Source: Stakelama flava
Lineage (GTDB): Bacteria > Pseudomonadota > Alphaproteobacteria > Sphingomonadales > Sphingomonadaceae
Assembly: GCF_019351405.1 (NCBI RefSeq)
Contig: NZ_JAHWZX010000006.1
Span: 1-64,000, forward strand
DNA: 64,000 bases
Direction of reading: 5' to 3'
A program made the translations under genes and the position numbers. Shown here in pieces: positions 53,589 to 63,091 of this stretch. Each line of letters starts with the position of its first letter. Within the stretch, counting starts at the first letter, position 1. The notes under the pieces are model-generated. The model was given only the letters and a program-made list of their open reading frames with translations, did not search any database and had not been told where the DNA came from.

Positions 53589-55391
53589 ATGCCGCAATAT
53601 ACCCCTCCCATCCGCGATACCCGCTTCATTCTGGATGAGGTCATCGCGCTCGACAGCTATTCGAACGTCGCCGGCTTTGCCGGTGCGACCCCGGATATCG
53701 TCAGCGCCGTTCTGGAAGAAGGCGGCAAATTCGTTGCAGAGGTGATATTTCCGTTGAACCAGAGCGGCGATGCCGAAGGGTGTACGCGTCATGACGATGG
53801 CAGCGTGACCACGCCAAAGGGGTTCAAGGAAGCGTATCAACAGTTCGTCGAAAGCGGTTGGGGTACGCTGTCCGCGCCGGAGGATTTCGGCGGGCAGGGG
53901 ATGCCGCACATCGTTTCCACCGCGTTCCAGGAATATATGATTTCCGCCAACATGGCGTTCGCCATGTATCCCGGCCTGACGCATGGCGCGATCGCCGCGA
54001 TCCTTGCCACCGGGTCGCAGGAGCAGAAGGAAAAATACGTCCCCAAGATGGTTTCGGGCGAATGGGGCGGCACCATGAACCTGACCGAGCCGCAATGTGG
54101 CACCGATCTGGGCCTGATTCGCACCAAGGCCGAGCCGCAGGGAGACGGCAGCTACAAGATCAGCGGCACGAAGATATTCATCTCTTCGGGCGAGCATGAC
54201 CTGACCGACAACATCATCCATCTGGTGCTTGCCAAAACGCCGGGCGCTCCCGACACGTCGAAGGGCATTTCGCTGTTCATCGTGCCGAAGTTCATGGTGA
54301 ACGACGATGGGTCGCTTGGCGAACGCAACGGGGTGACGTGCGGTTCGATCGAGCACAAGATGGGCATTCACGGCAATTCCACCTGCGTCATGAATTATGA
54401 TGAGGCGACCGGCTATCTGGTCGGTGAGGAGATGAAAGGCCTTGCCGCGATGTTCATCATGATGAACGCCGCGCGGCTGGGCGTCGGTCTTCAGGGACTT
54501 GGCGTTGCCGAAACCGCCTATCAGAACGCGGTGGTATATGCCGGCGATCGCCGTCAGGGCCGCGCGCTGACCGGGCCTGCCGAGCCGGACGAAAAGGCCG
54601 ATACGCTGTTCGTCCACCCCGATGTGCGCCGCATGCTGATGGAAGGAAAGGCGCTGACCGAGGGGCTTCGCGCGCTGTGCCTTTGGGGCGCGCTTCAGGT
54701 CGATCTGGCGCACGAAGCGCAGGATGAGGAAGCGCGCCAGCTTGCCGATGATCTGGTCGGGCTGCTTACCCCGGTGATCAAGGGCTATGGCACCGACAAG
54801 GGATATGAGATCGCGACCAATGCGCAGCAGGTCTATGGCGGCCATGGCTACATCGCCGAATGGGGCATGGAGCAATATGTCCGCGATGCCCGGATCGCCA
54901 TGATCTATGAAGGCACCAACGGCGTGCAGGCGATGGACCTTGTCGGCCGGAAACTGCCACGCAACGGCGGCCGCGCGGTGCAGGCATTTTTCAAGCTCGT
55001 CACCGACGAAGCGGCCGAAGCGAAAGGCAAGGAAGAACTGAAGCCGATCGTCGAAGCGCTTGAAAAGGCGCTGGGCCAGCTTCAGGCCGCAAGCATGTGG
55101 TTCATGCAGAACGGCATGCAGAACCCCGATCAGGTCGGCGCGGGCGCGCACAGCTATATGCACCTGATGGGCATTGTGGCGACCGGCCTGATGTGGCTTC
55201 GCATGGCGAATGCGGCGCAAAAGGCGATTGAAGCTGGTGAAGGCGACACCGCTTTTTACGAAGCGAAAATGGTAACGGCGCGATTTTTTGCCGAACGGAT
55301 CATGCCGGACGCGGGCGCGCTTCGTCGCAAGATCGAAGGCGGCTCTGACAGCGTCATGGCGCTTGAACCCGAAATGTTCGCGCGCGCCTGA
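53589..55391 (+). CDS. acyl-CoA dehydrogenase (DmdC-like long subfamily)
   Basis: A 600-residue FAD-dependent dehydrogenase longer than short-chain enzymes because of an extra C-terminal domain. Visible motifs are MNLTEPQCGTDLGLIRTKA (FAD), ISGTKIFISSGEHDL, QVYGGHGYIAEWGMEQYVRD and the catalytic-Glu region IYEGTNGVQAMDL. This subfamily includes 3-methylmercaptopropionyl-CoA dehydrogenase and medium/long-chain enzymes; the substrate is not certain. It lies 30 bases after the MerR gene and is probably its main target. Converges with the SleB gene at seven bases. Confidence 0.93.
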   Translation: MPQYTPPIRDTRFILDEVIALDSYSNVAGFAGATPDIVSAVLEEGGKFVAEVIFPLNQSGDAEGCTRHDDGSVTTPKGFKEAYQQFVESGWGTLSAPEDFGGQGMPHIVSTAFQEYMISANMAFAMYPGLTHGAIAAILATGSQEQKEKYVPKMVSGEWGGTMNLTEPQCGTDLGLIRTKAEPQGDGSYKISGTKIFISSGEHDLTDNIIHLVLAKTPGAPDTSKGISLFIVPKFMVNDDGSLGERNGVTCGSIEHKMGIHGNSTCVMNYDEATGYLVGEEMKGLAAMFIMMNAARLGVGLQGLGVAETAYQNAVVYAGDRRQGRALTGPAEPDEKADTLFVHPDVRRMLMEGKALTEGLRALCLWGALQVDLAHEAQDEEARQLADDLVGLLTPVIKGYGTDKGYEIATNAQQVYGGHGYIAEWGMEQYVRDARIAMIYEGTNGVQAMDLVGRKLPRNGGRAVQAFFKLVTDEAAEAKGKEELKPIVEALEKALGQLQAASMWFMQNGMQNPDQVGAGAHSYMHLMGIVATGLMWLRMANAAQKAIEAGEGDTAFYEAKMVTARFFAERIMPDAGALRRKIEGGSDSVMALEPEMFARA

Positions 55392-55397
55392 TCGGCC

Positions 55398-56750
55398 TTA
55401 TCTTTTCCCGACGCCCGTCACGCCGCGCGTGGCGGGCGCCGGGGAGGCTTCCGGCGTTGCTGCATCGTCCGGCTTGCGCCGGACGCCGGAAAGTCCTGAC
55501 GGAACTGCTCCCGCCTGATGGCTGGTGGTGCTGCCGGGCAATTTCTCCAGCCCGAAATCGCGACTCTTCGACGGAAGGCTTCGCGCGACCCGGTTCATGC
55601 ACTGATCACCGTTCGCTTGCGGAAAGGTGCGGCAATTCCACAATGCCTTTTCGAAACCGCGCTTGCGGTCGCGCAGATAGCTGAACGCCATCGCCGAGAG
55701 CGCGGCCGGGCTTAACGGAAGCGCATCGGGGGTCGCGTCATCTTCGCGCCATGCCATGAACTTGCAATAGTCGCGCGATGCGCAGGCGCGTTCGGCAAGC
55801 GCGCGAAGCGTCGCGGGGTCAAGCCGCTGATCGAGGCTCACCAGAAACAGGTCGGCATCGCCCGGCGTCGGTTGCGGCAGCGCGGCCTGTGCTATCGTCG
55901 CGGCATCGACGGTGCCGTGCGATGCATCCGCAAGGGCTTCGGCGCTCTTGTGCGAATCGAACCGATCCGCAAGTTGCGCAATGCGCGGTTCGCCGCCGCG
56001 ATAGCGCATTCGGAATGCCGGCGTCGTCCCCCACCATCCGGTCCAGCGGAAGAACAGATGACTTCCCACCGCAGCGATCTTGTCGAGGCTCGCGCTCCAA
56101 TAGGGTACGACCCAGTCGGTATGATAATGGGTCGCGTTCCCCACCGTCTGGTCGACGCTGCCTGCAAGCGCCTGTGCGGCAACATCCTGCGCCCGCTTCC
56201 ACGCCGCTTGCGACCAGGAATGCGCCATTGCGCCGTCGCAGGTAAAGGTGAACTGGCACCCGCTCGTGCGCTCCGCCCCCTGAAATATTACCCCGCAAAC
56301 GGTATCGGGAAAGGCGGGGTGCCGAACGCGGTTGAGGACAACCTGCGCCACCGCTTTTTCGCCTGCGGTATCGTCGCCTGCTTCATAGAGCGCTGCGGTG
56401 GCCAGACAGTCGGTCGCGCGTTCGCGGTCTTCTTCGCTACCGGCAAAACGGAACGGACGGGCAGGGGCTATTGCCCCTCCGGCAAAGGGAACCGACGCAT
56501 TATAGGCGCGCGCTTCGTCCGGTGTCAGCTCCTTGATCGCGACGGGTTCGACCGGCGGCAGGACGGTGGGCGGTACGATCGGGGCGGAAACCGGCGTGAC
56601 GGCCTGATGCGATCGCGCAGGCTGCGTGGAAGGCGTGGGGGTATAGGCTACCAGTAGAGCGGGCGCGGCAATGCCGATGCCGCCGGTCAGACATAATGTA
56701 ACGAGGAGTGACGATGAAAGACGGCGACCTTCGCCGGGGGGCGATATCAT
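55398..56750 (-). CDS. SleB-type cell-wall hydrolase
   Basis: A 450-residue protein. One membrane/signal helix (LVTLCLTGGIGIAAPALLVA) is followed by a Pro-rich linker and a SleB/hydrolase_2 lytic domain, with TDCLATAALYEAGDDTAGEK, QVVLNRVRHPAFPD, FQGAERTSGCQFTFTCDG, and HYHTDWVVPYW carrying the Glu and His of lytic transglycosylase-like enzymes. A long C-terminal extension is without a recognised domain and ends in a low-complexity tail. It cleaves peptidoglycan in the periplasm. Transcribed toward the acyl-CoA dehydrogenase. Confidence 0.85.
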   Translation of the reverse strand: MISPPGEGRRLSSSLLVTLCLTGGIGIAAPALLVAYTPTPSTQPARSHQAVTPVSAPIVPPTVLPPVEPVAIKELTPDEARAYNASVPFAGGAIAPARPFRFAGSEEDRERATDCLATAALYEAGDDTAGEKAVAQVVLNRVRHPAFPDTVCGVIFQGAERTSGCQFTFTCDGAMAHSWSQAAWKRAQDVAAQALAGSVDQTVGNATHYHTDWVVPYWSASLDKIAAVGSHLFFRWTGWWGTTPAFRMRYRGGEPRIAQLADRFDSHKSAEALADASHGTVDAATIAQAALPQPTPGDADLFLVSLDQRLDPATLRALAERACASRDYCKFMAWREDDATPDALPLSPAALSAMAFSYLRDRKRGFEKALWNCRTFPQANGDQCMNRVARSLPSKSRDFGLEKLPGSTTSHQAGAVPSGLSGVRRKPDDAATPEASPAPATRGVTGVGKR

Positions 56751-56832
56751 CTGTCAGGAACCATCGAACGACGAAAATCCGCGCCATGCCATAGCTTTGG
56801 TATAACGCTGTTTTCTTTATGCGCCAGTTCGC

Positions 56833-56881
56833 AAAAATCGGCGTCGCCGCTGCCCGGTTTGCGGTAAGCGGCGACGCCGAT
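56833..56881 (-). terminator. intrinsic terminator after cysK
   Basis: Reading leftward, ATCGGCGTCGCCGCT pairs perfectly over 15 bases with AGCGGCGACGCCGAT around a 15-base loop, and the complement of AAAAA at 56833-56837 gives a T tract. It begins six bases after the cysK stop, so the MFS-cysK transcript ends here. Confidence 0.95.
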
Positions 56882-56886
56882 GCCGA

Positions 56887-57807
56887 TCAGCTTTCGGGCA
56901 GGAAATCGGGAACCGACAGATAGCGTTCGCCGGTATCATAGTTGAAGCCGAGCACGCGCGCATCATCGGGAAGGTCGGGCAGCTTGTGCAGGATCGCGGC
57001 GAGCGTCGCGCCCGAACTGATGCCCACCAGTATCCCTTCCTCGCGCGCGGCGCGACGGGCCATATCCTTGGCGACTTCGGGTTCGACCTTTATCGCGCCG
57101 TCGATCGCCTGGGTGTGAAGATTGCTGGGGATAAAGCCCGCGCCGATGCCCTGAATGGGATGCGGTCCCGGCTGACCGCCGGAAATGACGGGCGATCCTT
57201 CGGGTTCGACGGCATATACTTTCAGGTCCGGCCATTCCTTTTTCAACCGCTCGGCAACGCCAGTGATATGGCCACCCGTGCCGACACCGGTGATGATGAC
57301 GTCGATCGGCGTATCCCTGAAATCGTTCAGGATTTCCTGCGCAGTGGTTTCGGTATGGATGTTGACGTTCGCCGGATTTTCGAACTGTTGCGGCATCCAT
57401 GCGCCGGGGGTTTCGCGAACCAGCTCCTGCGCGCGCTCGATTGCGCCCTTCATCCCGCCCTCGCGCGGGGTAAGGTCGAACTTCGCGCCATAGGCAAGCA
57501 TCAGCCGGCGGCGTTCGACCGACATGCTTTCCGGCATGACCAGGATAAGGGGATAGCCCTTCACCGCGGCGACCATGGCAAGGCCGACGCCGGTATTCCC
57601 GCTGGTCGGTTCGATGATCGTGCCGCCGGGTTTCAAACTGCCATCCTTTTCGGCGGCTTCGACCATGGCGAGTGCGACGCGGTCCTTTATCGAACCGCCA
57701 GGATTGGACCGTTCGGATTTGATCCACACCTCTGCATCGCCGAACAGGCGCTGGATCCGGATATGGGGCGTATTGCCGATCGTTTCGAGGATCGTGTTCG
57801 CCTTCAT
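56887..57807 (-). CDS. cysK: cysteine synthase
   Basis: A 306-residue PLP enzyme that makes cysteine from O-acetylserine and sulfide. PLP lysine in [20 protein letters not shown], substrate loop [17 protein letters not shown], and PLP-phosphate loop [16 protein letters not shown] are visible. Start at 57807 follows GAGGAG with good spacing and overlaps the MFS stop by four bases, so both are in one operon, with the cysK terminator just downstream. Confidence 0.95.
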   Translation of the reverse strand: MKANTILETIGNTPHIRIQRLFGDAEVWIKSERSNPGGSIKDRVALAMVEAAEKDGSLKPGGTIIEPTSGNTGVGLAMVAAVKGYPLILVMPESMSVERRRLMLAYGAKFDLTPREGGMKGAIERAQELVRETPGAWMPQQFENPANVNIHTETTAQEILNDFRDTPIDVIITGVGTGGHITGVAERLKKEWPDLKVYAVEPEGSPVISGGQPGPHPIQGIGAGFIPSNLHTQAIDGAIKVEPEVAKDMARRAAREEGILVGISSGATLAAILHKLPDLPDDARVLGFNYDTGERYLSVPDFLPES

Positions 57808-59129
57808 GCTGCTTTCTCCTCGCTTTCAGGAAATTCGAAGCTCTTGGGGGGATCAAATGTCCGCGCGCGTCTGAGTTCCGGGAAAATCCGCGCCCATATG
57901 CCGGTAACGATGATCGCGCCTATGCCGCCGGCCACGACCGCCGCAACCGGCCCCACCAGCGCGGCAAGGAAGCCGCTTTCGGCTTCGCCCATCTCGTTCG
58001 AACCGGAAACGAACAATGTGGACACCGCGCCCACGCGGCCGCGCATTTCGTCCGGCGTGTAAAGCTGGATCAGCGACTGGCGGATATAGACCGAGATCAT
58101 GTCGGCCGCACCCAGGCAGAACAGCGCGGCGAGCGAAATCAGAACCGCCGGAGCGGTGTCGGCGCCGATCATGCCGGGACCGAACAACGGCACCATCACC
58201 GGCGCGGCAAGGCCGAATATCACGGTGGAAAGGCCGAATGCCGCCACCCCCATCAGCATTTTGCCTCCCACCTGCGTTTTGAGCGGCCGCCAGGAAAAGA
58301 GTGCCGCCATCGCCACCGCGCCAAGCGCGGGCGCGGCGCGCAAATGACCCAGCCCCGCCGCGCCGACATGCAATATGTCGCGGGCATAGACCGGCAGCAT
58401 CGCGGTTGCGCCGCCCAGCAACACGGCGAACAGGTCGAGCGAAATCGCGCCGAGCACCAGCCGGTTGCGCCGGACATAGGCCAGGCCGTCGATCATCTGA
58501 GCCCATGGATTGCGCTTGCCGCGGATATTGCTTCGCGCGACCGGCGTCACCAGCATGAGCATTACGAAGGCGAAAGCGAACAATCCCGCCGACACCGCAT
58601 AGGGGAGCCAGCGCGCCGCGGCGTAGAGATACCCGCCCAGCGCAGGCCCGACCACGGACCCGGCCTGCCAGGCGATCGAACTGATCGCGATGGCCGTGGG
58701 AAGCACTGTGGCGGGCACCAGATTGGGCGCGAGCGCCTGAAGCGCGGGGCTGGCGAACGCCCGCGCAACGCCCAGCAGTGCGGCGATCATGAACAAGGCG
58801 GGCAGGGTGATCGTACCGCTCCATGTCAGCCAGCCCAGCGCCGATGCGCAGCCGCATTCAAGCGCCACCGCGGCGCGCGCAATCCATCGCCGGTCCACCC
58901 GGTCGGCTACCCAACCCGCGAACAGGGTAAGCAGCAGCAGCGGCACGAACTGTGCCACGCCGATAAGGCCGAGCTGAAACGAGGCGGCTCTGACGCTCAT
59001 CGACTGGCGGGCGATATCATATACTTGCCAACCGATGACGATGACCATCGACATCTGGCCCAGCGTCGTCGCCAGCCTTGCCAGAAAATAGGCCCTGAAA
59101 TTGGGGATTGAAAAGGGATGGCTTTCCAT
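57804..59129 (-). CDS. MFS transporter upstream of cysK
   Basis: A 441-residue inner-membrane protein with about 12 membrane segments of the enterobactin-exporter-like/UMF16-type MFS branch: [39 protein letters not shown], and a long middle loop. It carries the Asp/Arg motif in helix 2-3 typical of proton-driven exporters. Substrate unknown; coupling to cysK suggests export of cysteine, O-acetylserine or a sulfur compound, which is inference. ATG at 59129 begins [16 protein letters not shown]. Confidence 0.85.
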   Translation of the reverse strand: MESHPFSIPNFRAYFLARLATTLGQMSMVIVIGWQVYDIARQSMSVRAASFQLGLIGVAQFVPLLLLTLFAGWVADRVDRRWIARAAVALECGCASALGWLTWSGTITLPALFMIAALLGVARAFASPALQALAPNLVPATVLPTAIAISSIAWQAGSVVGPALGGYLYAAARWLPYAVSAGLFAFAFVMLMLVTPVARSNIRGKRNPWAQMIDGLAYVRRNRLVLGAISLDLFAVLLGGATAMLPVYARDILHVGAAGLGHLRAAPALGAVAMAALFSWRPLKTQVGGKMLMGVAAFGLSTVIFGLAAPVMVPLFGPGMIGADTAPAVLISLAALFCLGAADMISVYIRQSLIQLYTPDEMRGRVGAVSTLFVSGSNEMGEAESGFLAALVGPVAAVVAGGIGAIIVTGIWARIFPELRRARTFDPPKSFEFPESEEKAA

Positions 59130-59300
59130 GCGCGCGCTGTACGACCGGTTGCGTATGATTGGCAAACAGTGATGCTTTGCGGGGGCGAAGCGGGGCTATC
59201 GCCACGACAGGTTGACGCTGCGAAAATGGGGTAATCGGGGCTGGCGCGCAGCGCCGCAACCTGCCAAAGTCCCTTCCGAGGATCGAACCGGAGGGAGTGA

Positions 59301-61025
59301 ATGCGTTTCAGGTTGTTGACCGCGCTGGTTGCATTGGGGTGCGCGGCATGTTCGGCAGGCGGCGACAGCTTCGTGGGAGGCAATATGAGCGCGCAGGCCC
59401 CCGCGACCTGGGACGATTTCGTCAAGGACAGCACGGAGAAATGGTTTGCGCTCGATCCTGCCTTCGCGGTGTATCAGGGAAGGCATGATTTCGATGGCAA
59501 GCTCCCCGACTGGAGCGAGAAGGGGCTTGAGGCAAAGGCCACGTTTCTGAAAGATACGGTGCGCAAGGCGCGCACTTTCTCCAACCTCACCAGAGAGCAG
59601 GAATTCGAACGCGACTATATTATCAAGGTCGCCGATGGACAGCTTTTCTGGCTGGAGGATGCCGATCTGCCGCATCACAATCCCAGCTATTATGTCGGCG
59701 GCGGGCTGGACCCCAATGTCTATGTCGCGCGCGATTACGCCGACAAAAAGACGCGGATGCGCGCGATGGTCCAGTTCTTCGACCATGTGCCCGCCGCCAC
59801 GCAGCAAATCCGCCAGAATTTGCAAATGCCGATGCCCGCGACATTCGTCGATTTCGGCACCGCCGCGTTCAACGGGTTCGCCGATTATTATACCGGTGAC
59901 GCGCGCGCCGCCTTTGCCGATGTCGATGACGATGCCCTGCACAAGCGGTTCGACGAAGCGGCGATGCGCGCTGCCAAGGCGTCGCGCTCGCTTGCGAAAT
60001 GGCTCGACAATAACCGGGCCAAGGCGACCCAGGCTTTCGCGCTTGGCCCGGAACGGTTCCTGCGTATGCTCAAGACCACCGAAGCGGTGGAAGTACCGCT
60101 CGACAAGCTGGAATCGATCGGGCGGGCGGATCTGAAGCGCAATCAGGAAGCGATGAAGGCGGCGTGCGCCGAATTCGATCCCGGCAAGACCATCCCCCAA
60201 TGCGTGGCAAAGATGAACGCCGACAAGCCCGAGGGCGGTCCGGTAGCGGCCGCGCGCAAGCAGGTGGAAGAACTGCGCGCCTTCGTCACCAAGCACGATC
60301 TGGTATCCATTCCGGGTACCGAGGAAGCGAAGGTTGAGGAAGCGCCGCCCTATAACCGGCAGAACCTTGCCTATATCGATCCGCCGGGGCCGTTCGAAAA
60401 AGGCATTCCATCGATCTATTACATCTCGCCGCCCAATCCCGACTGGTCGAAAGAGAAGCAGCAGGCATATATTCCCGGTAAGGACGATTTGCTGTTCGTG
60501 ACCGCGCATGAAGTGATGCCGGGACATTTCGTCCAGTTCCTTCATGCCAACCGGTCCGATTTCATGTTCGGTCGCCTTTTCGTGGGATATGCCTTTGCCG
60601 AGGGATGGGCGCATTATGCCGAAGAGATGATGTGGGACGCGGGCTATGGCGATGGCGACCCCGAAGTGCATATCGGTCAGCTTTCCAACGCACTGCTGCG
60701 CGACTGTCGCTTCCTGTCGGCGATCGGACTGCATGCGAAGGGCATGACGGTCGATCAGTCGCGCCAGATGTTTGAACAGCAATGCTATATCGATCCCGGC
60801 AATGCCGAGCAGCAGGCCGCGCGAGGCACCTATGACCCTGCATATCTGAATTACACGCTGGGAAAGCTGATGATCCGCAAGCTGCGCGACGACTGGACGG
60901 CCAGCCGGGGCGGGCGCAAGGCGTGGAAGGCGTTCCACGACCAGTTCCTGAGTTATGGCGGTCCCCCGATCCCGCTGGTGCGGCAGCAGATGATGGGCGA
61001 GGATACACCGCGCGCCGTTTTCTGA
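59301..61025 (+). CDS. DUF885-family periplasmic lipoprotein (metallopeptidase-like)
   Basis: A 574-residue predicted lipoprotein: lipobox ALGCAAC (Cys17), then a helical DUF885 domain. DUF885 shows a gluzincin-like site HEVMPGHFVQF near residue 400, with a distant Glu in FAEGWAHYAEEMMW, so it probably is a zinc peptidase. Function in sphingomonads is unknown. Start ATG follows GGAGGGAGTGA. A DoxX-like gene follows 19 bases later. Confidence 0.85.
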   Translation: MRFRLLTALVALGCAACSAGGDSFVGGNMSAQAPATWDDFVKDSTEKWFALDPAFAVYQGRHDFDGKLPDWSEKGLEAKATFLKDTVRKARTFSNLTREQEFERDYIIKVADGQLFWLEDADLPHHNPSYYVGGGLDPNVYVARDYADKKTRMRAMVQFFDHVPAATQQIRQNLQMPMPATFVDFGTAAFNGFADYYTGDARAAFADVDDDALHKRFDEAAMRAAKASRSLAKWLDNNRAKATQAFALGPERFLRMLKTTEAVEVPLDKLESIGRADLKRNQEAMKAACAEFDPGKTIPQCVAKMNADKPEGGPVAAARKQVEELRAFVTKHDLVSIPGTEEAKVEEAPPYNRQNLAYIDPPGPFEKGIPSIYYISPPNPDWSKEKQQAYIPGKDDLLFVTAHEVMPGHFVQFLHANRSDFMFGRLFVGYAFAEGWAHYAEEMMWDAGYGDGDPEVHIGQLSNALLRDCRFLSAIGLHAKGMTVDQSRQMFEQQCYIDPGNAEQQAARGTYDPAYLNYTLGKLMIRKLRDDWTASRGGRKAWKAFHDQFLSYGGPPIPLVRQQMMGEDTPRAVF

Positions 61026-61044
61026 CAGGCGAAGGGCAAATCGC

Positions 61045-61458
61045 GTGACCGACAGCCGTAAGCGGATGGCGGCGCGATGGGCGCTCGCCGCGATATTTCT
61101 GGCGGCAGGGATATTGCATGTCGCGGTGCCGGCCCCCTTTGTCGGGATCGTGCCCGGCTGGGTTCCCGCGCCCCGCTTGACCGTGTTCGCCACTGGCATA
61201 TGCGAGATTGCCGGAGCGGCGGGCCTGATGATTCCGCCACTTCGACGCGCGGCGGGCATCGGGCTTGCGCTATATGCGCTGTGCGTCTGGCCGGCGAACG
61301 TGCATCACATGATCCGCGACCTTTCGAGCGGAACCGGCCTGCCGCTTTGGTATCATGTGCCGCGCCAGTTCGCGCAGCCGATCATCATGTGGTGGGCGCT
61401 ATGGGCGAGCGGCGCGATCGACTGGCCTTGGCGCACGCGCCATCGAAACGGGGATTGA
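61045..61458 (+). CDS. DoxX-like membrane protein
   Basis: A 137-residue inner-membrane protein with four hydrophobic segments (WALAAIFLAAGILHVAVPA, FATGICEIAGAAGLMIP, AAGIGLALYALCVWPANV, FAQPIIMWWALWASGAI), of the DoxX/DoxD type. Start is the GTG at 61045 with GAAGGGC at good spacing. DoxX-type proteins are linked to thiosulfate or redox chemistry in some cases, but a role cannot be assigned here. It faces trmFO. Confidence 0.75.
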   Translation: MTDSRKRMAARWALAAIFLAAGILHVAVPAPFVGIVPGWVPAPRLTVFATGICEIAGAAGLMIPPLRRAAGIGLALYALCVWPANVHHMIRDLSSGTGLPLWYHVPRQFAQPIIMWWALWASGAIDWPWRTRHRNGD

Positions 61459-61525
61459 GCGCAGCGTCGTCGCAGCGCGATATAGCGCTACGCCGCTGCC
61501 CTGATCGAACGCGCTCGCAGAATAA

Positions 61526-62842
61526 TTATGCGGCGATCCAGTCGGAAAATGCTTCGCGCGCGCGCGCAGTGTAGAGCTTCTTTCGCTCGGTCTTTTTGGC
61601 GCGGCCGGTGATCGGGGGGAAGAGGCCGAAATTGACGTTCATTGGCTGATAGGTCGCCGCCTCCGCCCCGCCGGTGATGTGGCCCAGCAGCGCGCCCAGC
61701 GCGGTTTCGGGCGGCGGCGGCATCATCAGTGCGCCGTCATGTTCGACCGCAGCGAACCGCCCGGCGAGCAACCCGATGGCGGCACTTTCGACATAGCCTT
61801 CGCACCCCGTGATCTGCCCGGCGAACCGGATATTGGGCCGCGCCTTCAGCCGAAGCGTCGGATCGAGCAGTTCGGGCGAGCGGATGAAGGTGTTGCGGTG
61901 CAGCCCGCCCAGCCGCGCGAATTCGGCCTTTTCAAGCCCCGGTATCGTACGGAACAGTTCGACCTGCGCACCATGTTTCAGCTTGGTCTGAAATCCGACG
62001 ATGTTCCACAATGTCCCGCTTGCATTGTCCTGACGCAGCTGCACCGCGGCATAGGGCCAGCGGCCGGTGCGTGGATCGTCCAGCCCGACCGGCTTCATCG
62101 GACCGTGGCGCAGCGTGTCGATGCCGCGCTCCGCCATCACTTCGATCGGCATGCAGCCGTCGAAATAGGGCGTATCCTTTTCCCAGTCCTTGAACTCACC
62201 CTTTTCGCCGTCGATCAGTCCCTGAACGAAGGCGATATATTGCTCCTTGTCGAGCGGGCAGTTGATGTAATCCTTTCCATCCCCTTTGTTCCACCGGCTC
62301 TGGAACCATGCGACATCGAAATCGATGCTGTCGCGATAGACGATCGGCGCGATCGCGTCGAAAAAGGCGAGCGCGTCAGCGCCCGTCGCCGACCCGATCG
62401 CGTCGGCAAGCACCGGCGCGGTTAGCGGCCCGGTCGCGACGATGGTGAGGCCCTCGGTGGGGAGCACCGCCACCTTTTCACGCACCAGCGTGATGTTGGG
62501 ATGGCCCTCCAGCGCCGCTGTCACGCCTGCCGAGAAACCGTCGCGATCGACCGCGAGGGCGGAGCCCGCCGGCACCTTGTGCTTGTCGCCCATCGCCATG
62601 ATGAGCGAATCGAGCCCGCGCATTTCGGCATGGAGCAGCCCGACGGCATTGCTTTCGGCATCGTCCGAACGGAAGCTGTTAGAGCATACAAGTTCGGCCA
62701 GATGATCGGTCTGATGCGCAGGCGTCATGTCGCCGGAGCCGCGCATTTCGGACAGGCGGACGCGCTTGCCCTGATTGGCGAGCTGCCAAGCGGCTTCCGA
62801 ACCGGCGAGGCCGCCGCCGATGATGTGCACGTCGTAGGTCAT
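61526..62842 (-). CDS. trmFO: FAD-dependent tRNA (uracil-54-C5) methyltransferase
   Basis: A 438-residue flavoprotein (TrmFO/Gid) that methylates U54 in the T loop using methylenetetrahydrofolate. [20 protein letters not shown] is the N-terminal FAD motif, followed by [20 protein letters not shown], and the late [20 protein letters not shown] and [19 protein letters not shown]. Start at 62842 aligns with the family; the open frame continues a further 700 bases upstream with no homology and is ignored. Converges with the DoxX-like gene. Confidence 0.95.
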   Translation of the reverse strand: MTYDVHIIGGGLAGSEAAWQLANQGKRVRLSEMRGSGDMTPAHQTDHLAELVCSNSFRSDDAESNAVGLLHAEMRGLDSLIMAMGDKHKVPAGSALAVDRDGFSAGVTAALEGHPNITLVREKVAVLPTEGLTIVATGPLTAPVLADAIGSATGADALAFFDAIAPIVYRDSIDFDVAWFQSRWNKGDGKDYINCPLDKEQYIAFVQGLIDGEKGEFKDWEKDTPYFDGCMPIEVMAERGIDTLRHGPMKPVGLDDPRTGRWPYAAVQLRQDNASGTLWNIVGFQTKLKHGAQVELFRTIPGLEKAEFARLGGLHRNTFIRSPELLDPTLRLKARPNIRFAGQITGCEGYVESAAIGLLAGRFAAVEHDGALMMPPPPETALGALLGHITGGAEAATYQPMNVNFGLFPPITGRAKKTERKKLYTARAREAFSDWIAA

Positions 62843-63091
62843 GAAATTGTTTAACTTCTCACTTTCGCGCATGTCGTAGAACAATGTAGCCGGCTCTAAA
62901 GCCTTCGTGCGCACGCTGTAAACGATATCGGAAAGCGTGCGGGCAGGACAGGGCGAGGAGTACAGCGACGCGGCCATTCTGCCGCGGGCATGGGAACTGG
63001 ATTGCCGCGCCCTTCCGGGTTCGCATTGGCGAATTTCTATGCCCTCACAGTCAGACTTCCTTTTTAGCCGCTTCTTCTGCACAGCGGGCCG

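Noticed and set aside
53292..55220. 642-codon open frame on the minus strand
   Set aside because: Antisense to the MerR and acyl-CoA dehydrogenase genes, both with strong family motifs.
59196..61259. 687-codon open frame on the minus strand
   Set aside because: Antisense to the DUF885 lipoprotein gene with a recognisable metal site; a shadow from high GC content.
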